64,000 bases of DNA from Actinocatenispora rupis. GTDB lineage: Bacteria; Actinomycetota; Actinomycetes; Mycobacteriales; Micromonosporaceae. Below are positions 8,820 to 17,341 of this stretch, one piece after another. Both the position numbers and the translations under genes were made by a program. Numbering within the stretch: position 1 is the first letter of the stretch; each line of letters starts with the position of its first letter. The notes below the pieces were generated by a model. That model saw only the letters and a program-made list of their open reading frames with translations. It was not told where the DNA came from and did no database searches. The DNA is taken from NCBI RefSeq assembly GCF_016861975.1, contig NZ_BOMB01000027.1:39210-103209 (forward strand), given 5' to 3'.

Positions 8820-8972
8820 GACACCGCCGAGTCGCTCGGCGAGCCGGGGAACCAACCGGCTGTCGTTCACGACAGCCAACCGGGGTGAATCCAACGGCTC
8901 TCGTACGGGAGCCCGCGGTAGGGCGAACCCACTTCTTCCCGCCCGAACCCGTCAGCTAACCCGGTAGGCGGT
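8820..8972 (+). promoter_or_regulatory. cyclic di-AMP riboswitch (ydaO-yuaA class)
   Basis: The conserved strings of this class appear in order: GAGCCGGGGAACCAA (8841-8855), GGGGTGAATCC (8882-8892), GGTAGGGCGAACCC (8917-8930) and CCCGAACCCGTCAGCTAACC (8942-8961), then GGTAGGCGG. The element lies in the leader of an NlpC/P60 hydrolase, the classic actinobacterial target of c-di-AMP riboswitches. In this class c-di-AMP binding normally lowers expression, linking wall hydrolase output to osmotic and wall status. Confidence 0.93.
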
Positions 8973-8996
8973 AGCGGGAGAAGGAGTGGGCTACTG

Positions 8997-9980
8997 GTGT
9001 CAGTAGCGGGAGTCTTGTCGCGGCCACGCCGCGCTCTTGCTTTGGTCGCCGCCGCCGCTTGTGCCGCCGCGGGCATCGCTCTCACCGGCGGTGCCGCGTT
9101 CGCCGATCCGAACAGCACGACCCTTGAGAAGAACATGGACGCGACGTGGTCCAAGCTTGAGGCGAACGGCGAGAAGTACAAGGAGAACGCGTACCAGCTG
9201 CAGAAGAACCAGGCGCAGTCCAGGAAGCTCGCCAAGCAGCTCGTGCCGCTGCAGAAGAAGGTCGACTCCATGTACAAGGAGGTCGGCTCCTACGCCGCCG
9301 CCGCGTACAAGGGCGGCAACCTGTCGGCGGTGAACTCGATCCTGACGTACGGGTCGGCCTCGACGATGCTCGACCAGGTCGCCACGCTCGACCGGATGGC
9401 GGCCGACCAGCACCGCAAGGTCGCCAAGTACGAGAAGGCGAAGAACGACCTCGACGCGAAGAAGCGCAAGTACGACACGCTCGTCGCGCAGAACAAGAAG
9501 CAGCAGGTCAAGCTGGCCGCCGAGAAGAAGAAGCTCCAGGGCGACATGTCGACCATGGAGAAGCAGTACCAGCAGACCGCGGCCGGGCGTTCGCAGGGCG
9601 GCAGTGGCCTGCCCGACCTCGGCTACATCCCCGGTCCCGGCGGCAAGGCCGTGCGGTACGCGATCGACCACCTCGGCGACCCGTACGTGTGGGACACCGC
9701 CGGGCCGAACGAGTTCGACTGCTCGGGTCTGACGATGGCGGCCTGGGCGGCGGCCGGCGTCAGCATGCGGCACTACACGTACGACCAGTATTCGGCCTTC
9801 CCGCACGTCGGCCGGGACGAGCTGATGGCCGGTGACCTCGTGTTCTGGAACGGTGCGGAGCACGTCGGCATCTACATCGGCAAGGGGTACGTGATCCACG
9901 CGCCGCAGCCGGGTGAGGGCGTCAAGGTCTCCCCGGTCGACTACCCCGGCACCTGGTACGGCGCGGTCCGTCCGGGCTGA
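8997..9980 (+). CDS. secreted NlpC/P60 peptidoglycan endopeptidase
   Basis: The 327-residue protein has a signal peptide (cleavage probably after AAFA, about residue 36), a Lys/Gln-rich coiled coil (about 40-195) and a C-terminal NlpC/P60 domain. Catalytic Cys is about 241 in EFDCSGLTMAAW, His about 288 in AEHVGIYIG and the third polar residue is His in YVIHAPQPG. Such RipA-like enzymes cut D-Glu-mDAP bonds in stem peptides and the coiled coil holds them inactive until recruited at septa. The GTG start has a GAAGGAG Shine-Dalgarno. Expression is under the c-di-AMP riboswitch in its leader. A terminator follows at 10003. Confidence 0.95.
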   Translation: MSVAGVLSRPRRALALVAAAACAAAGIALTGGAAFADPNSTTLEKNMDATWSKLEANGEKYKENAYQLQKNQAQSRKLAKQLVPLQKKVDSMYKEVGSYAAAAYKGGNLSAVNSILTYGSASTMLDQVATLDRMAADQHRKVAKYEKAKNDLDAKKRKYDTLVAQNKKQQVKLAAEKKKLQGDMSTMEKQYQQTAAGRSQGGSGLPDLGYIPGPGGKAVRYAIDHLGDPYVWDTAGPNEFDCSGLTMAAWAAAGVSMRHYTYDQYSAFPHVGRDELMAGDLVFWNGAEHVGIYIGKGYVIHAPQPGEGVKVSPVDYPGTWYGAVRPG

Positions 9981-10002
9981 CCGTTCCACCTGCCTCGTCG
10001 AG

Positions 10003-10034
10003 GGCCGGTCCACCGTCGCGGTGGGCCGGCCTTC
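10003..10034 (+). terminator. hairpin terminator after the NlpC/P60 gene
   Basis: GGCCGGTCCACC pairs with GGTGGGCCGGCC (one G-T wobble) around a 5-nt loop, followed by TTCGTCGT. It also faces the convergent GGDEF-EAL gene. Confidence 0.7.
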
Positions 10035-10059
10035 GTCGTCCGTGCGTCGACCTGGCGGT

Positions 10060-12180
10060 TCAGCGGTGGTGTTCGGCGGCCAGCCGGGCGGTGATCGCGG
10101 CCGGGCCGGACGGTCGGGCGAAGTGCCAGCCCTGGCCGACGTCGCAGCCGATGGCGCGCAGCCGGGCGGCCTGCTCGTCGGTCTCGACGCCTTCGGCGAT
10201 GACGGTCAGGTCCAGCGCGTGCGCCAGCTCGACCAGCGTCGCCACGATCCGTTCGTCCACCGGGTCGGTCGACGTACGCCGGGCCGTGGGGGTGCCGGAC
10301 ACGAACGAGCCGGCGATCTTCAGCGCGTGTACCGGCAGTTCCCGCAGGTACGCCAGGTTGGAGTAGCCGGTGCCGAAGTCGTCGATGGCGAGCCGTACGC
10401 CCATCTCGGCGAGGGTGTGCAGGGCGCGCAGCGGCTCGGCGGCCGGGCCCATGATGGCGCTCTCGGTCAGTTCCAGGACGAGCCGGTCGGCGGGCAGCCC
10501 GGTGTCCCGGAGTACGGCGGCGACCTCCTCGGTGAGGTCCTGCTCGTGCGCCTGCCGTACGGCGAGGTTGACGCTGACCCGGAAGTCCGGCCCGGCGATC
10601 GCCTGCCACGCCTGCGCCTGCGCGCACGCGGACTGGAGTACCCAGCGGCCGAGGGGGACGATCGCGCCGGTCTCCTCGGCCAGGTTGATGAACTGGTCGG
10701 GCGGCAGCAGCCCGAGTTGCGGGTGCCGCCAGCGCACCAGCGCCTCGACACCCCACAGCCGGTCCGACTCCAGCGACACCAGCGGCTGGTACTCGACGAC
10801 GAACTCGCCGTGCTCGACGGCGGCGGGCATGGTCGCGGCCAGCGTGTACCGGGCGACCTCGCGGGCGTGCCGGTCCGGGTCGAACACCGCCCAGCGGCCC
10901 CGGCCGTCCGACTTCGCCCAGTACAAGGTGGTGTCGGCGGCCTGCATGAGGTCGGCGGTGGTCAGCCCGGCGATCGGCCGGTCCACGATGCCGATGCTGG
11001 CGGAGACGGTCAGCTCCCGCCCACCCACGCGTACGGCCGGGCGGAGTGCGGTGAGCGCCTGCTCGGCGCACCAGGTCAGGTCCATGTCGGGGGCGGTCGG
11101 CTTGTCCAGCAGGATGACGAACTCGTCGCCGCCCATCCGCGCGACCAGCCCACCCGACCGGCGTACGGCCAGGTCGAGGCGCTGCGCGACGGCCACGAGC
11201 ACGCCGTCGCCGATCTCGTGGCCGAAGCTGTCGTTGATCACCTTGAACCCGTCGAGGTCCAGGTAGCAGAGGCCGACCCGGGCGTCCGGATCGGGCGTCG
11301 ACAGCAGCTCGCCGAGCCGGGCGAAGAACAGCTCGCGGTTGGCCAGGCCGGTCAGCGGGTCGTGCCACGCCTGGTACTCCAGCCGCAGCTCCAGCAGCCG
11401 CCGCTCGGTGATGTCCTCGATCATGGCCACCGCGTACGGCTGGCCGGCGGGGGTCTCGATCGCGGACAGCGTCACGCGGCCCCACACGAGCGCGCCGTCG
11501 GCGTCCGCGAACCGCCGCTCGACCTGGACCGGCGCGGACCCGCCCGACAGCAGCCCGTCCACGGCGGACCGCACCGCGTCCGCATCCTCGGGATGCGCGT
11601 ACTCGCCGAGGTCGTGGCCGGTGAGGTCGGTCGGCGCGTGCCCGAGCATGTCGGCGAGGGCCTGGTTGGCGTCGACCACGCGGCGCTGGGCGTCGAGTAC
11701 GGCCATGCCGATCGCGGCCTCCGCGAACACCGCCTGGAACCGCGCCTGGCTGGCCGACAGCGCCTTCTCCGCCTGCCGCCGGGCGTCGACCAGCGCCAGC
11801 CGGATCGACTCCTGCTCCGCCAACGTACGGTCGCGCAGCGCGGCGGCGAAGCCGTCGGCCAGCGCGGACTGCACCTCCAACCGGCGCTTCGCCGTACCGG
11901 CGCGGGCGGTGAGCGGGTCGTCGGCGAGCAGCGCGAGCGTACGGCCGAGTCCGATGGGGCCGGTGATGTTGGCGTGGACGAGCGCGGCGCCGATCTGCCG
12001 CGCCTCCTCGGCGGGAAACTCGCCCGGGGCGTGCAGCGCGACGATCCGGTCAGCGAGGCCGGCAAGGTACCGGACGAGCTCATCCGATGACATCGGCACG
12101 TACGTCTCGTCGGTGACGGCCCGGGCCCACCGTTCGGCGAACCTGGTTCGCCTCCCGTCGACCGCGGAGCCTCGCGCCAC
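10060..12180 (-). CDS. PAS-GGDEF-EAL c-di-GMP turnover protein
   Basis: The 706-residue cytosolic protein has an N-terminal helical region (1-140), a PAS domain (about 145-265), GGDEF (about 275-440) and EAL (about 450-700). The cyclase motif is intact (RMGGDEF), but the RxxD inhibitory site five residues upstream is absent. The phosphodiesterase part keeps EAL, the Asn of SVNLA, the Glu of LELTES, DDFGTGY, the Lys of LKI, EGVET and the Gln of GQG. However, the conserved Asp after LKI is Ala (LKIAGSF), a metal/water-coordinating residue in characterised EAL enzymes. The protein may therefore be mainly a cyclase or a weak phosphodiesterase. GTG 12180 has a GGGGGAGAAGG Shine-Dalgarno. The 199 bp upstream are AT-richer than average and probably hold its promoter. 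Confidence 0.92.
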   Translation of the reverse strand: MARGSAVDGRRTRFAERWARAVTDETYVPMSSDELVRYLAGLADRIVALHAPGEFPAEEARQIGAALVHANITGPIGLGRTLALLADDPLTARAGTAKRRLEVQSALADGFAAALRDRTLAEQESIRLALVDARRQAEKALSASQARFQAVFAEAAIGMAVLDAQRRVVDANQALADMLGHAPTDLTGHDLGEYAHPEDADAVRSAVDGLLSGGSAPVQVERRFADADGALVWGRVTLSAIETPAGQPYAVAMIEDITERRLLELRLEYQAWHDPLTGLANRELFFARLGELLSTPDPDARVGLCYLDLDGFKVINDSFGHEIGDGVLVAVAQRLDLAVRRSGGLVARMGGDEFVILLDKPTAPDMDLTWCAEQALTALRPAVRVGGRELTVSASIGIVDRPIAGLTTADLMQAADTTLYWAKSDGRGRWAVFDPDRHAREVARYTLAATMPAAVEHGEFVVEYQPLVSLESDRLWGVEALVRWRHPQLGLLPPDQFINLAEETGAIVPLGRWVLQSACAQAQAWQAIAGPDFRVSVNLAVRQAHEQDLTEEVAAVLRDTGLPADRLVLELTESAIMGPAAEPLRALHTLAEMGVRLAIDDFGTGYSNLAYLRELPVHALKIAGSFVSGTPTARRTSTDPVDERIVATLVELAHALDLTVIAEGVETDEQAARLRAIGCDVGQGWHFARPSGPAAITARLAAEHHR

Positions 12181-12379
12181 GACGCCTTCTCCCCCCTAGC
12201 CCCGGGCCCGGACGGACCCGCGTCTGGATGAGGATACGACCGTCGCGGAGCGATTGAAGATCACAAGCCGTTACCGATCAAACCGTCGCTCTGCAAGTTG
12301 CTACTACAGGAAGTCACCTCGATCCGCAGCGGTACCGGGCTCACTGTGCGCGCGGTCCCCGGCGCGGAGAGCGTTCCGG

Positions 12380-13159
12380 TCAGAGCCGGCCGACACCGGC
12401 GACGGTGGGAAGCTTGGCCACGAGTTCATCCGATGGCTGAGCCATGTCGGGCCGCCACCGGGTCAGGTGCACGATGCCCGGGTCGACCAGCTCGAACCCG
12501 TCGAACAGCTCCGCCACCTCCGCCCGCCGGAACGTGTGGAAGTCGACCAGCAGCGTCTGCCGCTCCGCCCAGTCGAACCCGTCGCCGCTATCCCGCGTCG
12601 CCGCCGACACCACCAGGTGGCTGCCCGGCGCCAACGCCTCCCGGTACTTGCGGACCAGCCCCGGCGCGTCCTCGTCCGGCCCGATGTTGTGGAAGACGCC
12701 GACCATCACCAGCCCGACCGGCTCGCTCAGGTCGAGCAGGTCGCGTACCTCCGGGGAGCCGAGTACGCCGTCGACGTCGCGGAGGTCCGCGGCCAGCATC
12801 CGGGCCCGGGGTACGTCGGCGAGCATGGTGCGGCCGTGTGCGGCGGCGACCGGCTCGTGGTCCACGTACACGACGCGCGCGCCGGGTGCCGCCTCGTGCA
12901 CGTTGCCCGCCGTGGGCAGGCCGGAACCGAGATCCAGGAACTGCCGCACACCTAGCCCGGTCAGGTACCGCACGGCGCGGCGCAGGAAGGAACGGTTGGC
13001 GCGGACGCCGGCGGCGAGGTCCGGCACCCGGGCGCTGAACCGCTCGGCCGCGGCCCGGTCCACCGCGAAGTTGTGCGAGCCGCCGAGCAGGTAGTCGTAG
13101 ACCCGGGCGACGCAGGGCTCGTCGAAGTCGATCCCGTGCTCGCCCCGTTCGGCCACCAT
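12380..13159 (-). CDS. DUF574-family SAM-dependent methyltransferase
   Basis: A 259-residue protein of the actinobacterial DUF574 (PF04672) methyltransferase family. The family start ARVYDYLLGGSHNFAVDR, the SAM loop FLDLGSGLPTAGNVHE, the acidic residue in VYVDHEP and the AADLRD segment are all present. Many such paralogues occur per actinobacterial genome and their substrates are unknown. ATG 13159 is preferred because family members begin close to GIDxxxPxxARVYDY; a GTG at 13189 in the same frame would add ten residues but has no ribosome site. Transcribed away from the DUF5999 gene. Confidence 0.88.
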   Translation of the reverse strand: MVAERGEHGIDFDEPCVARVYDYLLGGSHNFAVDRAAAERFSARVPDLAAGVRANRSFLRRAVRYLTGLGVRQFLDLGSGLPTAGNVHEAAPGARVVYVDHEPVAAAHGRTMLADVPRARMLAADLRDVDGVLGSPEVRDLLDLSEPVGLVMVGVFHNIGPDEDAPGLVRKYREALAPGSHLVVSAATRDSGDGFDWAERQTLLVDFHTFRRAEVAELFDGFELVDPGIVHLTRWRPDMAQPSDELVAKLPTVAGVGRL

Positions 13160-13461
13160 CCAACACCCCCGGTCGGTACTCGCCGACACGCTAGCGATCC
13201 GTACGTCGGGGCCGCGACCCCCGTACGGGCGGACCGGCGCACCGTTTCGGCCACCCGGGTACGGCGGATCCGGCTGGCGTGGGGGGTCGCACCGCGCCCG
13301 TTCGGGGTATCCGGGGTCCGCGGGTTTGGTAACGCTCCGGATACGAACCGGGGAAAAATCCTCCCCGTAGGGCGTTTCGCTTGAAGGTTACGTACCCGCG
13401 CGCAAGACTGGAATGGTCCGGGGGTGAGAGACACCCCACCGCGAGGAACATGGAGGAAGCC
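13160..13461. other. 302-bp divergent intergenic region
   Basis: No gene is seen. It must hold the promoters of the methyltransferase (minus) and the DUF5999 gene (plus). A TTGAAG at 13381-13386 followed 17 bp later by AAGACT is a weak candidate for the latter. An AT-rich run GGGGAAAAATCC lies at about 13351-13362. Confidence 0.4.
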
Positions 13462-13665
13462 ATGTGCCTCCACACGCCGGAATGCCCCTCGGCACAGGCA
13501 CTTGACCGGGAGGCCGCACACGTCGTCTCGGCGCATCCGGAGCAGGGCTGGAGCCTGCTCTGCAACGGCGTCATCCTGTTCGAGGACGACGGAGAGATCC
13601 TCCCCGACGGCCACGCCGTCGCACCGCCCCAAACACGCTCAGTCACCACCAAGGCCGGGGTCTGA
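13462..13665 (+). CDS. DUF5999 family small protein
   Basis: A 67-residue protein. The MCLHTPECPSA start, AHPEQGWSLLCNGVILFEDD and GEILPDG segments match the small actinobacterial family DUF5999, of unknown function. Three cysteines (Cys2, Cys8 and the Cys of SLLCNG) could bind a metal, but that is a guess. The frame is open for 27 more codons upstream, yet ATG 13462 has a GGAGGA Shine-Dalgarno at the right spacing and matches the family start. The gene is monocistronic: a methyltransferase diverges upstream and a terminator-like stem follows. Confidence 0.85.
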   Translation: MCLHTPECPSAQALDREAAHVVSAHPEQGWSLLCNGVILFEDDGEILPDGHAVAPPQTRSVTTKAGV

Positions 13666-13783
13666 CACCCGCCTCCGATGCTCTGCCGCGTGCGTGACGC
13701 ACGCGAGTACCCCGCCGGAGGGGCGCGCTCCCCGGCCCCGGCGGGGGCCCTCACGGACCCACAGGTACGACACCCGACGCTCG

Positions 13784-13805
13784 GCCCGCGGCCGGGCGTT
13801 CTTTC
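13784..13805 (+). terminator. short GC stem with T-rich tail
   Basis: GCCCG pairs with CGGGC around CGGC and is followed by GTTCTTTCG. It would end the DUF5999 transcript. The stem is short, so confidence is modest. Confidence 0.4.
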
Positions 13806-13822
13806 GTGTCGGGGGGCTCCGC

Positions 13823-13828
13823 TAGCGT
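13823..13828 (+). promoter_or_regulatory. -10 hexamer of a leaderless promoter (TAGCGT)
   Basis: TAGCGT ends 7 nt before GTG 13836 and so decides the start of the SNF2 gene over the upstream in-frame GTG 13806. Confidence 0.55.
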
Positions 13829-13835
13829 CGCGGGG

Positions 13836-16541
13836 GTGGGGGTCGAGGTCACGTTCCTGCCGGGGGATCCCGCGCGCGCCGGCCGGTTCGCCTGGTGGAG
13901 CGCGGACGACACGGTCCCGGGCGCGGACGCCGAGCTGGTCGTCGCGCTGCCGGGTACACGTGGGCCACGGCGCCGCCGGGTCGCCGCCCGCGTCCGCGGC
14001 GTCGCCGACGCCCTGCCGCACCTGCTGACCCCGACCGGTACCGCGTCGCAGCGCGCCTGGTCGGCCGCCGTACTCACGGGCCTGGGGCTCGTCGCACGCG
14101 GCCGGCTCGCCCCGGGACGTACCGCGGGCGGGGTGGCGGTGTGGCGGGCGCTCGCGGAACCCGCCGACGCGGACTGGTTGCGCCGGTGCGCCGCGGCGAT
14201 GCCGCCCGAGGCGTACGCGGTGCCGGTGGCGGGTGCGGGGCGGATCCTGCTTCCGGCGCCCGAGTCGCTGCTCGCCGCGTGCTGGGACGCGCTCGCGGAC
14301 ACGCTACCGCGCGCGGAGACGGCCACCGTGGCGGCGGAGTACGCGGGGACGGAGGTGCGGTCGGCGGACCGGTACGCGGGCTGGCTCGACGCGGTCGACC
14401 GGGAGCTGGGCGGCCGGGTACGGCTGGTGGTGCGGCTGCTGCCGCCGGAGTCGGCGGACGACCCGTTCGCGGTGGTCCTGGCGATGCGCAGCGCGGCCGA
14501 CCCGAGCCTGCTGGTGGAGCTGGCCGACCTGTGGCGGGCCCCGGCGGAGGTGCTGGCCCGCTTCGGCGCGGACGCCGAGACCGACGTACTGCTGGCGTTG
14601 CGGCGGGCGGCGCGGGTGTGGCCGGCGCTCGCTCCGGCGCTGCGCGGTACGACGGCGGAGTCGTTGCCGCTGGCGGACGAGGACCTGGACGCGCTGCTGG
14701 GCCCGGCCGCCGAGCAGCTCGCCGCGGCCTCCGTCGACGTACTGTGGCCGGCCGAGCTGACCGGCCGCGGCCCGCGCGTCGTCGCGACGACGCGGCGGCC
14801 GGCGGCGACCGGTCCGGCCGCGTTCGGGCTGGACGACCTGCTGGAGTTCCGCTGGCACGGCACGCTGGACGGGGCGGAGCTGACCGACGCGGAGGTCGCC
14901 GCGCTGGCCGAGGCGAAGCGCCCGCTGGTACGGCTGCGCGGTCGGTGGGTACGGGTGGACCGGGCGATGGTGGCGCGGCTGCGGGCCGGGCGGGACCGGA
15001 TCGGGGCGGGCGCGGCGCTCGCCGCCGCCCTCACCGGCGAGCTGTCCACAGTGGACGGACTGGTCGAGTTCCGGCCCGGTCCGGTGCTCGCCGACCTGGT
15101 GGACCGGATCGGCGACCGGACGACCGACGTGCCGACGCCGGACGGGCTGGTGGCCACGCTGCGGCCGTACCAGCGGCGCGGGTTGGCGTGGCTGGCCGGG
15201 ATGGCCGCGACCGGGCTGGGCGGCTGCCTCGCCGACGACATGGGCCTCGGCAAGACGGTGCAGCTCATCGCGTTGCACCTGCACCGGCGGTCGCTCCACA
15301 GTGGACCGACGCTGGTCTGCTGCCCGACCTCGTTGCTGGGCAACTGGGAGCGCGAGGCGCGGCGGTTCGCCCCGGACGTACCGGTGCGGCGGTTCCATGG
15401 CGCGGCACGGGATCTGACCGGGCTGGCCGACGACGAGATCGTACTCGCGACGTACGGGGTGCTGCGGTCGGACACGGCCGCACTGGCCGGTGTCCGCTGG
15501 GGGCTGATGGTCGCCGACGAGGCGCAGTACGTGAAGAATCCGTTGTCCCGTACGGCGAAGGCGCTGCGCGCGGTGCCCGCCGCGGCCCGCATCGCGCTCA
15601 CCGGTACGCCGGTGGAGAACCGGCTCACCGACCTCTGGTCCATTGTGGACTGGACCACCCCGGGGCTGCTCGGCACGCTGGAGTCGTTCCGCCGCAAGGT
15701 CGCCATCCCCGTCGAGCGGTACGGCGACGCCGACGCCGCCGCGCGCCTCGCCGCCGTCACCCGGCCGTTCCTGTTGCGGCGCAGGAAGACCGACCCCGGC
15801 ATCGCCCCCGAACTGCCACCCAAGACGGAGACCGACGCGCTCGTCGCCCTCACCCCCGAGCAGATCACCCTGTACGAGGCGGTCGTGCGCGACACGATGG
15901 CGGAAATCGCTGCGGCGCAAGGGATCGCGCGCCGCGGTCTGGTGCTCAAGCTGCTCACCGCGCTCAAGCAGATCTGCAACCACCCCGCGCAGTACCTGGG
16001 GGAGCCGGGGCCGGTCGCCGGTCGTTCCGGCAAGATCGCGGCGATCGACGACCTGCTCGACGTCATCCTCGCCGAGGGCGAGTCGGTGCTGCTGTTCAGC
16101 CAGTACGTGGCGATGTGCCGGCTGCTGGAGAGGCACCTCGCGGCGCGCGGCGTACCGACGCTGCTCGTACACGGTGGGGTTCCGGTACGGCAGCGGGAGG
16201 AGCGGGTGGCGCGGTTCCAGGCCGGCGAGGTGCCGGTGTTCCTGCTGTCGCTCAAGGCGGCCGGCACCGGGCTCAACCTGACCCGCGCCAGCCACGTCGT
16301 GCACGTCGACCGCTGGTGGAACCCGGCGGTGGAGGACCAGGCCACCGACCGGGCGTACCGGATCGGGCAGGACCGGGCCGTGCAGGTGCACCGGCTCGTC
16401 ACCGAGAACACCGTGGAGGACCGGGTCGCGAAGCTCATCGCGGACAAGCGGGCGCTCGCGGACGCGGTCGTCGGCAGCGGCGAGACGTGGCTCGCCGACC
16501 TGTCCGACGCGGAGCTGACCGACCTGGTGGCGCTGGCATGA
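13836..16541 (+). CDS. SNF2-family DEAD/DEAH helicase-like ATPase
   Basis: A 901-residue protein. The N-terminal half (1-430) is the SNF2-associated region found in bacterial RapA-like relatives. The motor starts near LRPYQRRGLAWL: motif I DDMGLGKTVQL, motif II ADEAQYVKN (a DEAQ box), motif III TGTPVENRLTDLWS, and the C-terminal lobe ends with RAYRIGQDRAVQVHRL. These are ATP-driven DNA translocases. The gene overlaps by an ATGA junction with a SWIM zinc-finger gene, a pairing seen repeatedly in Actinobacteria, so the two products probably act together on nucleic acid. Three copies of the iterated palindrome lie inside it. Confidence 0.92.
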   Translation: MGVEVTFLPGDPARAGRFAWWSADDTVPGADAELVVALPGTRGPRRRRVAARVRGVADALPHLLTPTGTASQRAWSAAVLTGLGLVARGRLAPGRTAGGVAVWRALAEPADADWLRRCAAAMPPEAYAVPVAGAGRILLPAPESLLAACWDALADTLPRAETATVAAEYAGTEVRSADRYAGWLDAVDRELGGRVRLVVRLLPPESADDPFAVVLAMRSAADPSLLVELADLWRAPAEVLARFGADAETDVLLALRRAARVWPALAPALRGTTAESLPLADEDLDALLGPAAEQLAAASVDVLWPAELTGRGPRVVATTRRPAATGPAAFGLDDLLEFRWHGTLDGAELTDAEVAALAEAKRPLVRLRGRWVRVDRAMVARLRAGRDRIGAGAALAAALTGELSTVDGLVEFRPGPVLADLVDRIGDRTTDVPTPDGLVATLRPYQRRGLAWLAGMAATGLGGCLADDMGLGKTVQLIALHLHRRSLHSGPTLVCCPTSLLGNWEREARRFAPDVPVRRFHGAARDLTGLADDEIVLATYGVLRSDTAALAGVRWGLMVADEAQYVKNPLSRTAKALRAVPAAARIALTGTPVENRLTDLWSIVDWTTPGLLGTLESFRRKVAIPVERYGDADAAARLAAVTRPFLLRRRKTDPGIAPELPPKTETDALVALTPEQITLYEAVVRDTMAEIAAAQGIARRGLVLKLLTALKQICNHPAQYLGEPGPVAGRSGKIAAIDDLLDVILAEGESVLLFSQYVAMCRLLERHLAARGVPTLLVHGGVPVRQREERVARFQAGEVPVFLLSLKAAGTGLNLTRASHVVHVDRWWNPAVEDQATDRAYRIGQDRAVQVHRLVTENTVEDRVAKLIADKRALADAVVGSGETWLADLSDAELTDLVALA
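15044..15056. repeat. iterated palindrome GTCCACAGTGGAC, copy 2
   Basis: Exact copy inside the SNF2 gene, read as CTG TCC ACA GTG GAC; ACA is a rare codon here. Confidence 0.6.
15294..15306. repeat. iterated palindrome CTCCACAGTGGAC, copy 3
   Basis: Inside the SNF2 gene, read as CTC CAC AGT GGA C; AGT and GGA are rare codons here. Confidence 0.6.
15638..15650. repeat. iterated palindrome, variant GTCCATTGTGGAC
   Basis: Inside the SNF2 gene, one base changed in the left arm relative to the consensus, read as G TCC ATT GTG GAC; ATT is rare here. Confidence 0.5.
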
Positions 16542-17341
16542 CCGGGCCCGGCGGTACGGAGGAGCTGGTGGTGGCGCGGCGTGCGCCGGAGAGCCGGCGC
16601 CGCTTCGGGAACACCTGGTGGGGTCGCGCCTGGCTGGGCGCGCTCGAACGGCAGGCGGAGCTGGACCCGAACCGGCTGCCCCGCGGCCGGACGTACGCCA
16701 GGTCCGGGGCGGTCGGCGACACGGTCGTACGGCCGGGGGCGGCGACGGCGCGGGTGCGCGGCTCGCGGCCGGAGCCGTACCGGGTGGTGGTGCGGGTGGC
16801 GGTGTTCACGGACGCGGAGTGGGACGGGGTGTTCGCCGCGATGGCGGGGCGGCTGGGGCACGCGGCGGCGCTGCTCGACGGGGAGCTGCCGCCCGAGGTC
16901 GTGGACGACGTGGCACGCGCCGGCCTGTCGCTGCTGCCAGGGCCGCGCGACATCACGGTCGGGTGCTCGTGCCCGGACCGGGCCGTCCCGTGCAAGCACG
17001 CCGCCGCCGTCTGCTACGTGCTGGGCGACGCGATGGACGCCGACCCCTTCGCCGTACTCCTGCTCCGGGGCCGGGGTCGCGACCGCGTGCTGTCCGCCCT
17101 GCGTACGTTGCGGGGCAACGGTTCCGGCCCGCCGGCGGCACCGGCCGCGACGGCGACGGTGCCGGCCGCCGAGGCGTACGCGCGGCAGCCGGCGCCGCTG
17201 CCGCACCCGCTGCCCCCACCGCCCGCACCGGGCACGCCGGTACCGCTGCCGGAGTCCGACGCCGTCGACGTCGCGGCGCTGACCGCGCTCGCCGCGACCG
17301 CGGCCCGGCGCGCCGCGACCCTGCTCACCGACGGGAGTTAA
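16538..17341 (+). CDS. SWIM zinc-finger protein
   Basis: A 267-residue protein with the SWIM signature CxCx(n)CxH seen as GCSCPDRAVPCKHAAAVCY at about residues 146-164. The N-terminal FGNTWWGRAWLGALE motif is typical of the SWIM partner of bacterial SNF2 ATPases. The C-terminal third is Pro/Ala-rich and probably flexible. It starts at ATG 16538 inside the stop codon of the SNF2 gene, so the two are translationally coupled. The final A of its TAA stop is the first base of a MITE-like element, so the present C-terminus may have been set by that insertion. Confidence 0.88.
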   Translation: MTGPGGTEELVVARRAPESRRRFGNTWWGRAWLGALERQAELDPNRLPRGRTYARSGAVGDTVVRPGAATARVRGSRPEPYRVVVRVAVFTDAEWDGVFAAMAGRLGHAAALLDGELPPEVVDDVARAGLSLLPGPRDITVGCSCPDRAVPCKHAAAVCYVLGDAMDADPFAVLLLRGRGRDRVLSALRTLRGNGSGPPAAPAATATVPAAEAYARQPAPLPHPLPPPPAPGTPVPLPESDAVDVAALTALAATAARRAATLLTDGS

